Notes under the pieces: generated by a model
Databases searched by the model: none
What the model was told of the DNA's origin: nothing
The model's input: the letters and a program-made list of their open reading frames with translations, nothing else
Made by a program: the position numbers and the translations under genes
Assembly: GCF_014197105.1 (NCBI RefSeq)
Contig: NZ_JACIEV010000009.1
Span: 62,001-126,000 of the forward strand
DNA: 64,000 nucleotides
Direction of reading: 5' to 3'
Source of the DNA: Sphingomonas jinjuensis
GTDB lineage: Bacteria; Pseudomonadota; Alphaproteobacteria; Sphingomonadales; Sphingomonadaceae
Part shown: positions 33,667 to 41,546 of the stretch, in pieces
Layout: every line of letters starts with the position of its first letter
Position numbering within the stretch: position 1 is the first letter of the stretch

Positions 33667-34699
33667 GCTTGCGCTGGACCAGGACGCACAACTTGCGGGG
33701 GTCCGACACCCTTAGTGGGCCGCCAGGGGAATCGCAGGTGCAAAGAACGTAGATCCGGGGACTCACTCCGTCGCCTGGGCGCCAGTTGTCGCGCACCCAG
33801 TCTAAGCAGATCGATATCTCCGCGTCGAACGCCCTCACCGCAGCGGGCCTCCAGTTCCTCCGATCGACTATCACCTCTCGACCGAACGCCTGCAAACGCA
33901 GCAGGTCACCATCCACGATCGGCTCGGATGTGAATTGAAGGTTCGCGAACCATATCCTGGTTTCGCCCCGCGCCGTGTCTTCAGCGCGCTGAAAGACGGA
34001 TCCGTATGTGCGCACGTCGCTGGGCAAACCCTGAACACTCAGAGGCAACCAGGGTCGCACGTCCAGGGCAGCGTGGGCCTGGCAGGCACGCTCGATCGTC
34101 GAGGTGACGGTCGCGCGGTCGCCTCGCTGAGGCACCTCATCTTCCCCAGCCACATACCGCCCGCGCACCGGCAACGGACCACATCCATCCCCCTCTCCGA
34201 CCACATGGCCGACCGCTTGTCTGACCAGCTCACGGTCGAAGGATATGGTGGCGGGGAGCGCGCCGGGGCGACCAGCTCTGGTCTCAATCACGCGCCTCTC
34301 GATGACGGCCTTCACAAAGCGCTGTTCGAACGGACAGCCCGGATTGTGCTCGTGACGCCGACGCGTCCGATAATAGAACTCCGATCTGCCGGGCCGTGCA
34401 CGCCATTCCAGGCTGGTGAGCTGTAGTCCTGGCATCTGTACAACATCGAGCGGCACGCCGCATTCGAAGCACTTCCACGGCTGCCTCTTCGCCGCATCGA
34501 GGCGTAGCTGCCACGTCCACCGCTTCCCGCCCCAGCGATTCCTTCCGTATTCCATGCCGAACCTCCGGCGGAATTGTACCATCTCGGCGATGGCGCTCGC
34601 GAGTCCCCTGTGGAAATAGTTGTGCCGACTGACCGAGCCCGCGGTCGAACAGGCAGAAGGGATGGGCGCGTTCCTTCCGCCTAGCTTCGGGACGCCCAT
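33656..34699 (-). CDS. CoiA-like zinc-binding protein
   Basis: A 347-residue protein whose N-terminal half carries CFECGVPLDVVQ, then RRRHEHNPGCPFE. This Cys-Cys...His-His-Cys layout resembles the zinc-binding head of CoiA-like competence proteins, which are linked to nuclease domains. The C-terminal half (from about 200) has no motif I can name. It follows the primase-like gene by 30 bases on the same strand and is probably the last gene of that operon. The exact start is uncertain because no clear ribosome site precedes ATG 34699. Confidence 0.5.
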   Translation of the reverse strand: MGVPKLGGRNAPIPSACSTAGSVSRHNYFHRGLASAIAEMVQFRRRFGMEYGRNRWGGKRWTWQLRLDAAKRQPWKCFECGVPLDVVQMPGLQLTSLEWRARPGRSEFYYRTRRRHEHNPGCPFEQRFVKAVIERRVIETRAGRPGALPATISFDRELVRQAVGHVVGEGDGCGPLPVRGRYVAGEDEVPQRGDRATVTSTIERACQAHAALDVRPWLPLSVQGLPSDVRTYGSVFQRAEDTARGETRIWFANLQFTSEPIVDGDLLRLQAFGREVIVDRRNWRPAAVRAFDAEISICLDWVRDNWRPGDGVSPRIYVLCTCDSPGGPLRVSDPRKLCVLVQRKLTG

Positions 34700-34729
34700 T
34701 GATCGTTCGTAGGCAAGTCCTGCGCGCCT

Positions 34730-36520
34730 TCAAGCCGCGACCGTAACCGCCACGTTGGCCGCCGCATCGAAACGCCGCTCGACCGCGGACATCATTTCCT
34801 GTCCGCCCAAGCTACGGGCGACCGCGCGAAGAGGCGCCCAGATCTCAGCATCGCGACCACCTGGCTCCGAGCACAGCGCCGCGTAGACATCTGCGACCTT
34901 GGCTGCTCGCGACATCGCCAAGGCATGGAGCTCGTCGCGCAGCGTGACCGGGTCAGGCGCTGCGGAGGACAGGTCAGCATGAGCCGCGGGCGCCGTGGGG
35001 ACCGCGATACAGCGCGAGCCGAGTACGGAATCAACCCCGCGGGTCGTCGTGATGAGGCGGGGACCGAAGAAATCAATGTTCTCCACTCTCCCGTTCCCCA
35101 ACGTCACGGGCTTGCGCGCCGTCGAAGCCTTGTAACTCAACTTCAGGCACTGGCCGAGATCGCCGAAGCCGGAAGCCTGGGTCGACAGGCCCTCGGCGTC
35201 ATCGAGCGCGACGAGACCGCCGCACTCACGCGTGAGCCGCACGAGCGCGGCCGCCGAACCCTGTCCCATCAGCACGGCGTTGAAGCCGAGCGCCACGACG
35301 GCCGCTGCGAGCTCGGACTTGCCAGAACCACGCGGCCCGACTGCCAACAAAAGCGGTAGCGCGTCGAATACACGAAAGAGGTGGGTGACGAGGACAAACG
35401 CCGAGACCACCGACAGGTCGTCCGCAACGGGCAGCACGACGCGCGAGGCGACGAAGGCGCGAACGTCGGCTGCGACATCCTCGACCGGACGGTCGCAGGG
35501 ATCCACGCCTGCTGCGCGAGCCGCCGCGTAGCGCTGGATCGCATCCAGCGACCAAGATGCCTGCCGGCTCGCCTGAGGCGGCGCGGCGATGCGCGTGCCG
35601 TCGCTCAGCGCGTGGACGCGTCGCCAAGCCGGCGTACCCGGCGGCGCGCGCAGCACCTGGGGCTCCAGCACCGCACCATCGCTGCGAAGAACCAAGACCT
35701 GGTAGCTGTGAAGCAGCCCGCCATCGCCGGAGGCGGCGCGGCGGCGTTCGACGAGGTAGGGGTAAAAGGAGTAGCCGCGCGCGAACCCGCCGTGGACCGG
35801 AATGGGTGCCGCCGCGAAATCGCCCGCTCCTCCGAGGCCTTCCTCCGCTGCTACGATCCTCGCGCCGGCCGGGATCGCGGAGGCGAGAATTTCCTCAAGC
35901 CAACAGTCGTGGCGACGCGAGACCGTCAGATCGCCGTCCGCCGCCAACACTTCGACGCCGGGCGCCGCCTCCACCGGACGCCGGGCTGCGCAAAGAATGC
36001 GCGACGCGACCGCGTCGGCCAGTCCCTCGGCCAGGACGACCCGGTCCCAAGGCGCCCAGAACGACGACACGTCCCATTCATCAGGAGCCTTGTGAGGCTG
36101 CGAAGATGCCAGAACGACCACCGGGAGGCCGAGCCGAACGGCCGCCGCGCCCAGTTGCCACGCAGCGACCGGCGATCCCACGACCACGGCCGTACCGCCC
36201 GTTCCCGAGCGAACCGTGGCGGGCGCACCCGGCCCCCAAGCTACAGGATGCTCGGCACCGACCGTCACGCCCTCCAAATTGACGTAGCCGTAGCGCCGTC
36301 GACCGCCCGGGACGTCCAGCGGATAAGCGAGCACCCGCTCGACCGAAGTCCCGTCGGCGCGCAGGTATGGTTCCTTGAGCCCCAGCCCGAGCACCTCCAC
36401 CTGGTCAGGCCCCAATCCCATGTCGAAAAGCCGCCCCATCGCCACGGTGTTGCGGGTCAAGTTCGAGCGCAACCGCCGGTAATTGAAGTCCGTCGACCGC
36501 CGGACAGCTGAAGTCGCCAT
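34730..36520 (-). CDS. TOPRIM/P-loop primase-helicase-like protein
   Basis: A 596-residue protein. The middle segment RVVLAEGLADAVASRIL resembles the EGxxDA glutamate motif of TOPRIM domains. The C-terminal half is a P-loop NTPase with Walker A AVGPRGSGKSELAAA and Walker B GGLVALDDAEGL, followed by a sensor-like ENIDFFGPRLITTTRG. Such TOPRIM plus ATPase proteins serve replication of plasmids, phages and integrative elements. The gene has its own upstream palindrome (36536-36551), so it probably starts a transcription unit inside the larger minus-strand run. No origin could be identified. Confidence 0.65.
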   Translation of the reverse strand: MATSAVRRSTDFNYRRLRSNLTRNTVAMGRLFDMGLGPDQVEVLGLGLKEPYLRADGTSVERVLAYPLDVPGGRRRYGYVNLEGVTVGAEHPVAWGPGAPATVRSGTGGTAVVVGSPVAAWQLGAAAVRLGLPVVVLASSQPHKAPDEWDVSSFWAPWDRVVLAEGLADAVASRILCAARRPVEAAPGVEVLAADGDLTVSRRHDCWLEEILASAIPAGARIVAAEEGLGGAGDFAAAPIPVHGGFARGYSFYPYLVERRRAASGDGGLLHSYQVLVLRSDGAVLEPQVLRAPPGTPAWRRVHALSDGTRIAAPPQASRQASWSLDAIQRYAAARAAGVDPCDRPVEDVAADVRAFVASRVVLPVADDLSVVSAFVLVTHLFRVFDALPLLLAVGPRGSGKSELAAAVVALGFNAVLMGQGSAAALVRLTRECGGLVALDDAEGLSTQASGFGDLGQCLKLSYKASTARKPVTLGNGRVENIDFFGPRLITTTRGVDSVLGSRCIAVPTAPAAHADLSSAAPDPVTLRDELHALAMSRAAKVADVYAALCSEPGGRDAEIWAPLRAVARSLGGQEMMSAVERRFDAAANVAVTVAA

Positions 36521-36535
36521 AACTCAGTCCTTTTA

Positions 36536-36551
36536 GGTGTATATATACATC
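36536..36551. promoter_or_regulatory. Palindromic operator-like site, copy A
   Basis: GGTGTATATATACATC, a 16-base near-perfect palindrome 15 bases upstream of the primase-like start. It differs by one base from the perfect palindrome at 39689-39704. It probably binds a dimeric repressor of the island; the regulator is unknown. Confidence 0.65.
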
Positions 36552-36634
36552 ATAATGAGAGTTTTCACAAGCCGTTTCACAACTAGCGGAGGACCCGAAG
36601 TCATCGTCACGCCGGACAGCCTGGACGGCCAGCG

Positions 36635-36991
36635 TCACCCGGCCAGGCTGCGCCAATCGTGCGGGCCACACAGCCACCAGCTGCCACCACTTTCGGGCAC
36701 ACAGCGGCGTGGCGTCCGCGGGATCCAAGCGAGAGTGACGCCCTCCTCCCCGGACAGGAATACGATCCAATTCGCCGTCCACGCGTAGATCGGATGCACC
36801 CCGCCCCTCGCGCCCGGGCCGCCGTCGAACGCGTAGTCGAGGATCGCGAGCGCCTCGTCCCGAGCGATCGGCGACACGGCCGGGTCGTGATCGAAGTCGT
36901 CCGGCGCGCGCCGCCTGCCGATAGCGAGCGCCTCGATGCGCTCGCCGACCACCTTCTCGAACTCCTCGAGGTCCTCACGCAGGTTGCCCAC
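36635..36991 (-). CDS. Unknown 118-residue protein
   Basis: Not recognised. It starts at ATG 36991, six bases after the stop of the upstream gene, so it is co-transcribed. It has an acidic N-terminal helix (LREDLEEFEKVVGERIEAL) and a Trp-rich C-terminal half (YAWTANWIVFLSGEEGVTLAW, WWLCGPHDW) that suggests a compact beta domain. It is part of the kinase-exonuclease operon. Confidence 0.55.
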   Translation of the reverse strand: MGNLREDLEEFEKVVGERIEALAIGRRRAPDDFDHDPAVSPIARDEALAILDYAFDGGPGARGGVHPIYAWTANWIVFLSGEEGVTLAWIPRTPRRCVPESGGSWWLCGPHDWRSLAG

Positions 36992-36997
36992 GGTCGG

Positions 36998-37810
36998 TCA
37001 GCCCCCACGCCGGGCGGGGCTGGTGCCCGGCTCCGGGCTGATCGGCGCGTGGTCCCGCACCCACGGCATCAGCCAGGCGACGGGCTCCGCCCGGAAGGCG
37101 AGGTGCGTCCTTCCCCAGTGGGTCGCCTTCGCCCGCGTCACGCGATAGCCGCTTCCACGCAGGACGGGGTGGTCAACGATTTCATCCAGCGGACGGTCGT
37201 AAGCCGCGCTGATCACCGTGTCGGGCAGCCGGCAGCGCAGGCACAGGAAGGCCTCGCCGTTACGCGTCCTGAGCGCCGCAGCAGGCATCGTCATCCCGAG
37301 TTCCAGACAGTGCGCCCCGGCACGGACTCCCAAAGCACCGCGCGGGTCGTCATGCTCCCGTACGACGACGCCGCAGCGCAGCAGGCGCGGAAGTGTACCG
37401 GCCTCGTAGCGCCTGGCCTCACGCCCAAGACGATCTATGCTGGGAGACGTCAGCGGTGGCGGCGGTCCGCCGAGCCAGCGCCGCCACACATCGTCGGGCC
37501 GCATCGTATCGGCGAGCGCGTCGAGATCGACGCCCTCGGCGGCGCAGGCGTCGACGACCAGCAGTGAGACGAGGCGGATCATCTCGCCCGAGCATTCGCG
37601 GAACATCGCGGCGAGGCGCTCGGAGACCTCCCGCTTAAGATCGTCGAACATCTGCAGCAACCTTGCTTCGTCACACACCCGCGTGGCCACCGGGTCGTGC
37701 CAGGCGCGGACGCCATGGCGCGAGGCGACCGAGGCCTCGTCGTGTGACAGGAGGGCGGCCCGATCCGACCAAGCACTTCCTCCGTCGGGGCATTCGCCGG
37801 GGGTCCCCAT
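36998..37810 (-). CDS. Unknown 270-residue protein of the kinase-exonuclease operon
   Basis: Starts at ATG 37810, one base after the preceding stop. A helical N-terminal half (LLQMFDDLKREVSERLAAMF, MIRLVSLLVVDACAAEG) is followed by a more strand-rich part with CLRCRLPD and two Cys. No domain was recognised. Its tight spacing with both neighbours argues for obligate co-expression. Confidence 0.55.
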   Translation of the reverse strand: MGTPGECPDGGSAWSDRAALLSHDEASVASRHGVRAWHDPVATRVCDEARLLQMFDDLKREVSERLAAMFRECSGEMIRLVSLLVVDACAAEGVDLDALADTMRPDDVWRRWLGGPPPPLTSPSIDRLGREARRYEAGTLPRLLRCGVVVREHDDPRGALGVRAGAHCLELGMTMPAAALRTRNGEAFLCLRCRLPDTVISAAYDRPLDEIVDHPVLRGSGYRVTRAKATHWGRTHLAFRAEPVAWLMPWVRDHAPISPEPGTSPARRGG

Positions 37811-37811
37811 C

Positions 37812-38150
37812 TCAGCCCCTCCGCTGCACGACGTGGAGGTCGCCATCGCTGCGGAGCGCGCCACCGGGCAGGTCTCCCTCGGCCGCGAGCGCACGCGCGG
37901 TGCCGGCACCCACTAGCGCGACGACGACGGGGTTGAGAGGGTCCAGACCTTCGCGGACGGTCGCCGCCGAGGCGAGGGCCGGTCCAAGGCGCGACGCCAG
38001 CCGCTCCACCACCTCGCCGGACGTCCGCACGCGGCACGCATGAAAGACCTCCACGACGCCCTCGGCATCGCGGATGGCGAGGGTCGCCGTGAAGAGCCGA
38101 CAGGCGTCGCGGCTGCTTCCGACAGCGGGAGCTGTCGCGTCTTCACGCAT
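37812..38150 (-). CDS. Unknown 112-residue protein
   Basis: Starts at ATG 38150, overlapping the exonuclease stop by eight bases, so it is translationally coupled. A compact alpha/beta protein (CRLFTATLAIRDAEGVVEVFHA, VVALVGAGTARALAAEGDL) without recognised motif. Confidence 0.55.
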   Translation of the reverse strand: MREDATAPAVGSSRDACRLFTATLAIRDAEGVVEVFHACRVRTSGEVVERLASRLGPALASAATVREGLDPLNPVVVALVGAGTARALAAEGDLPGGALRSDGDLHVVQRRG

Positions 38151-39036
38151 GGCGCCTACCCCAGGCCATCCGATCCCACTCGGGCTCGGCGGCGAACGGA
38201 TTCACGCCTGGATGGTAGATGCGCTCGGCGAGCCACTCCCGCTCGCGTTCGCGATCACGTTCGGCGATGGTACGGTGCCACACACGCCCGTCCGGATCCC
38301 AGCGGTAGCCACGGCGCTTCAGCAACCCCTTGAGCGAAATGCGGGCGCCCACCGCGCGGACGCGCCATACGTCGTCGTTCGCGTTCTCGAGGAGGTGCGC
38401 CAGCGCCGGGCGGCCGTCCGGCATGCCGTGACGCATCAGGGCGATGACAGCGTCGACGTCGGACCCTGCCGAATGCGCGTCGTGGAACCAGCCGCACTGC
38501 GACAGCAAGTGGCCGAGCTTGCGACCGTCGAAGCCGTGGGCCGGCCAGTCCACCTCCGACATGGAGCAGGCCCAGCCGGGCGCTCCGAGCTCCGGCAGCC
38601 TGCGCTCGACGAAGCGCAAGTCGAAGTTGGCGTTGTGGGCCAGGATCCACCGCGCGTCGGCGAGCAGGCTGGTCGCCAGGACGGTGTCGATCGACCTGCC
38701 CCGGACATCGTCGTCCGACAGGCTGGTGAGCCTACTGACCTCCTGAGGAATCGGCCGGCCCGGGTCCTCGCGCCACGACCAAAGGCGGCCGATCCGCGTA
38801 ACCACGCCATCGGCATCGTGCCTGATCCGGCGCACCGCCAACTCGATGACCGCGTCCTCGTCCGGGTCGAAACCGGTCGTCTCGACGTCCACTACCGCGA
38901 TCACTTCTCCCGCATCCGGATCGCCCAGACCGGTCGGCCCCTCGACAACCCTGAGGCGCCGCAGAACCCGCTCCTCTTCCAAGAGCGGAAGCACCTGCAC
39001 GCGGCCCGCATCCCGCTCGACGACGCCCGCGTGCAT
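38143..39036 (-). CDS. DnaQ-like DEDDh 3'-5' exonuclease
   Basis: A 297-residue exonuclease with the DEDDh set: VVDVETTGFDP (Asp50, Glu52), ILAHNANFDLRFVERR and HSAGSDVDAV. ATG 39036 overlaps the kinase stop (TGATG), so the shorter start is chosen over upstream ones that would run inside the kinase gene. The C-terminal 100 residues (from KGLLKRRGYRWDPDGRVWH) are similar to tails fused to DnaQ-like enzymes in accessory elements. It may proofread or trim DNA for the element's replication. Confidence 0.85.
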   Translation of the reverse strand: MHAGVVERDAGRVQVLPLLEEERVLRRLRVVEGPTGLGDPDAGEVIAVVDVETTGFDPDEDAVIELAVRRIRHDADGVVTRIGRLWSWREDPGRPIPQEVSRLTSLSDDDVRGRSIDTVLATSLLADARWILAHNANFDLRFVERRLPELGAPGWACSMSEVDWPAHGFDGRKLGHLLSQCGWFHDAHSAGSDVDAVIALMRHGMPDGRPALAHLLENANDDVWRVRAVGARISLKGLLKRRGYRWDPDGRVWHRTIAERDREREREWLAERIYHPGVNPFAAEPEWDRMAWGRRHA

Positions 39037-39656
39037 CACGCGATCTCGGGCAGCGGCCGTGCGTCCGCCGCGACACGCTGGAGGACGACCTGCACGCAAC
39101 CGCCGGAGGACGACCACGAGCGCGACACGGCGCCGCTCAGCCGGGCAGCGAGCCCGTCGACGATCCCCGCGCCCTGCCCCCCCGAGCGCGACCACTCGCG
39201 CGCGCCCCCGCTGTCGCTCACGGCGAGGACGGCCGCCCCTTCGTCATAGCCGTCCATCTCGACACGGATCCGACCTCCTCCCCGAGCACCGTGGCGCAGC
39301 GCGTTCCCAACGAGCTCGTGCACGATGAGCGCGACGGTCCACGCGAACTCGCCGTCCACCAGCAGCGGCGCCACCGAAACCTCGATGGCGGACGGTCCCG
39401 CCTGCGCGGCGCGCATCGCCTGGCAGAGCTGGCCGAGTACGGCGCCGAGATCGACGACCGCACCCGAGGGCCGCTCGCAAAGCAGCCGCTGGACCCGCGC
39501 GGTGGCCTCGAGCCGCCCGATGGCCATGGAGATCAGCACGTCGCCACCCGCCCGCCGCTCCGCGTGGCGCAGCGCCGCGACGGCGACCATCATGTCGTTC
39601 GCCACGCGGTGCGAATGCTCCCGCAGCAACAGACCGTGATCCACGAAGCCAGTCAT
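39036..39656 (-). CDS. HWE/HisKA_2-like histidine kinase core
   Basis: A 206-residue protein consisting of a kinase core alone, starting at ATG 39656 with GGGAGG ten bases before. The H-box region is LLLREHSHRVANDMMVAVAALR (His in EHSHRV), the N-box is VHELVGNALRHG and the G-box GGQGAGIVDGL. There is no sensor, membrane segment or receiver domain, and no response regulator nearby. It leads the operon containing the exonuclease. It may act as a phospho-switch or an anti-sigma-like ATPase. Confidence 0.78.
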   Translation of the reverse strand: MTGFVDHGLLLREHSHRVANDMMVAVAALRHAERRAGGDVLISMAIGRLEATARVQRLLCERPSGAVVDLGAVLGQLCQAMRAAQAGPSAIEVSVAPLLVDGEFAWTVALIVHELVGNALRHGARGGGRIRVEMDGYDEGAAVLAVSDSGGAREWSRSGGQGAGIVDGLAARLSGAVSRSWSSSGGCVQVVLQRVAADARPLPEIA

Positions 39657-39688
39657 GTTTCCTCCCATCCCGTTGCATGGTGCTTGTT

Positions 39689-39704
39689 GGTGTATATATA
39701 CACC
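39689..39704. promoter_or_regulatory. Palindromic operator-like site, copy B
   Basis: GGTGTATATATACACC, a perfect 16-base palindrome in the 74-base region between the divergent kinase and phosphoesterase genes. It matches the site at 36536-36551 in 15 of 16 bases. One dimeric regulator could control both directions here and the primase unit. Confidence 0.75.
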
Positions 39705-39730
39705 TGTGGCTATGCGTCAAGGGGCTTGGA

Positions 39731-41473
39731 ATGCGAGGACCGAGGAACACGAAGACCGTGGCGAACAACCCGACAGTGGCGCGGTGGACGGCGGTCGCGC
39801 CGCCGAAGCCGCGCCCGGCCAGCGGCACCTACGTCACGGCGATGCAGGCGGCGGCGTTCCGATCGTACATGCAGACGCACTCGGAATCCGAGACGGCGCG
39901 GCAGCTTGGCCTGTCGCAAATCCGGACGCGGGAGTTGCTTGTCCAGTACGAGCGCAACCTCCTGCGCGACGCCGGGTTATCCCCGCCGTCGCTAAAGGAG
40001 ATGCTCAAGGGGGACATCTCGACGCGCTTCCAGATCTCGCGAGACCTGCGCAATGGTCGCCCCGCCTCGCACGCCCGGGCCGTGGCGATGCCGGTGCCGG
40101 CGGTCCCCGCGACCGGCGAGGCGGCCGACGGCTGGCGTCACGTCGAGCCGCCCAGCAGCGGAGTGCGCCGCTTCGTCGTCACCTCCGCTCGCGCGGACGC
40201 CACGGTGCACGGCGGCTTCATGCGTAACCTCGAGGCTTATGCAGGCCACCACGGCGCTGAGCTCGTCGTGGCGGCGCTGGGGCCGAGATCAGGCGCCGAG
40301 CGCGGACTCGTCCGAGAGCCGATCGACTTCGCCGGCCGCCTCGACCTGCGCGCCGACATCATGCCGCCGATGGTGTCGCGCATGCCGCTGGAGGGGTTGC
40401 AGCACCTCTCGCCTGGGCGCTGGGCCGCCTTCCCCCACGCCTCGCAACAGCTCGAGAGCCTGCCCAGGATCGGCCGGCTGCCGCCACGGGTCCATCTGAC
40501 CACCGGTGCGGCGACTGCCCATGGCGACCCAGCCCGAAGAACGCCAGCCCGTCTCGGCGCGCTAGTCGTCGAGATGCTGCCCGACGGGCGTGTCCTGGCG
40601 CGCACGATCTCGACCTCGGCTTCCGGCGACGGATCGTTCCACGATCTCGACGAACGCGTGTCGAAGGGCCGCGTCGCGACCGGCCTGAGGGTCGCCGGGC
40701 TAGTCGCCGGCGACCTGCACCATCCTCGCTGCGACCCGACCGTGGTGACGGCGACCTGGGGATCGAACGACGGCGACGATGGCCTCGTCGCACGGCTGCG
40801 CCCGCACGCCCAGGTGCTCCACGACGTCTGCGACATGCGCGCGCGCAGCCATCACGAGCGCCGCGACGCGCACGCGCGTTTCGCACACCACGTGCGTGGC
40901 ACCGGCGACGTCAGGGCGGAGCTCGCCTCGACCGCCGCATTCCTCGAGCGCATCAGGTTGGCGGACGGGGTGACGGCCGTCGTCCATTCCAACCACGACG
41001 AGCACCTTCTGCGCTGGTTGCGCGAAGCGGATCATCGGTCCGACCTTCTCAATGCCGAGTTCCAACTCGACCGCGAACGCGCACTGCTGGCGCGGATCCG
41101 CAGCGGCGCCGACACCGACACCTTCTTCGCGGAGACGCTCAGGTCATTGTCCAAGGACGGGCTCGACGGAGTGCGGTTCCTTTCGGACGGCGACACGTTT
41201 CCGATCGGGGGTGTCGAGTGCGGAGTGCACGGTCACGCCGGTCCGGACGGCACGCGTGGTTCGGTCGGCGCGTTCGAGCGCCTCGGCATCGACATGGTGC
41301 TCGGCCATTTCCACCGCCCGCTAGCGCGCGGCGGTCTCCACGTCTCGGGCGTCTGCCAGCTCGATCTCGGCTACGCCCGCGGACCTAGCAGCTGGGCGAT
41401 CGCGCACGTCGTGGTGCATCACGACGGTAGCCGGCAGCACGTCTTCCTGGACGGGGACCGTTTCGCCGCCTGA
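39731..41473 (+). CDS. HTH-containing calcineurin-like metallophosphoesterase
   Basis: A 580-residue protein from ATG 39731. An N-terminal segment (SESETARQLGLSQIRTRELL) is a helix-turn-helix. The phosphoesterase metal motifs follow in order: AGDLHHPRCD, VVHSNHDEHLL (GNHD-like), VHGHAGPDG and MVLGHFHRP (GHxH). The length and HTH-plus-phosphoesterase plan resemble phage-encoded proteins, possibly those like T5 A1, but this was not checked. It probably acts on DNA or a nucleotide. It is divergent from the kinase-exonuclease operon and shares its palindromic control site. Confidence 0.72.
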   Translation: MRGPRNTKTVANNPTVARWTAVAPPKPRPASGTYVTAMQAAAFRSYMQTHSESETARQLGLSQIRTRELLVQYERNLLRDAGLSPPSLKEMLKGDISTRFQISRDLRNGRPASHARAVAMPVPAVPATGEAADGWRHVEPPSSGVRRFVVTSARADATVHGGFMRNLEAYAGHHGAELVVAALGPRSGAERGLVREPIDFAGRLDLRADIMPPMVSRMPLEGLQHLSPGRWAAFPHASQQLESLPRIGRLPPRVHLTTGAATAHGDPARRTPARLGALVVEMLPDGRVLARTISTSASGDGSFHDLDERVSKGRVATGLRVAGLVAGDLHHPRCDPTVVTATWGSNDGDDGLVARLRPHAQVLHDVCDMRARSHHERRDAHARFAHHVRGTGDVRAELASTAAFLERIRLADGVTAVVHSNHDEHLLRWLREADHRSDLLNAEFQLDRERALLARIRSGADTDTFFAETLRSLSKDGLDGVRFLSDGDTFPIGGVECGVHGHAGPDGTRGSVGAFERLGIDMVLGHFHRPLARGGLHVSGVCQLDLGYARGPSSWAIAHVVVHHDGSRQHVFLDGDRFAA

Positions 41474-41546
41474 GCGCGGCGCGGGTGACGAGAAGACGGC
41501 CTCGCGCAGTCGTCGGCGATGAACGTCCTAGGCAATGCCGCCTTCG

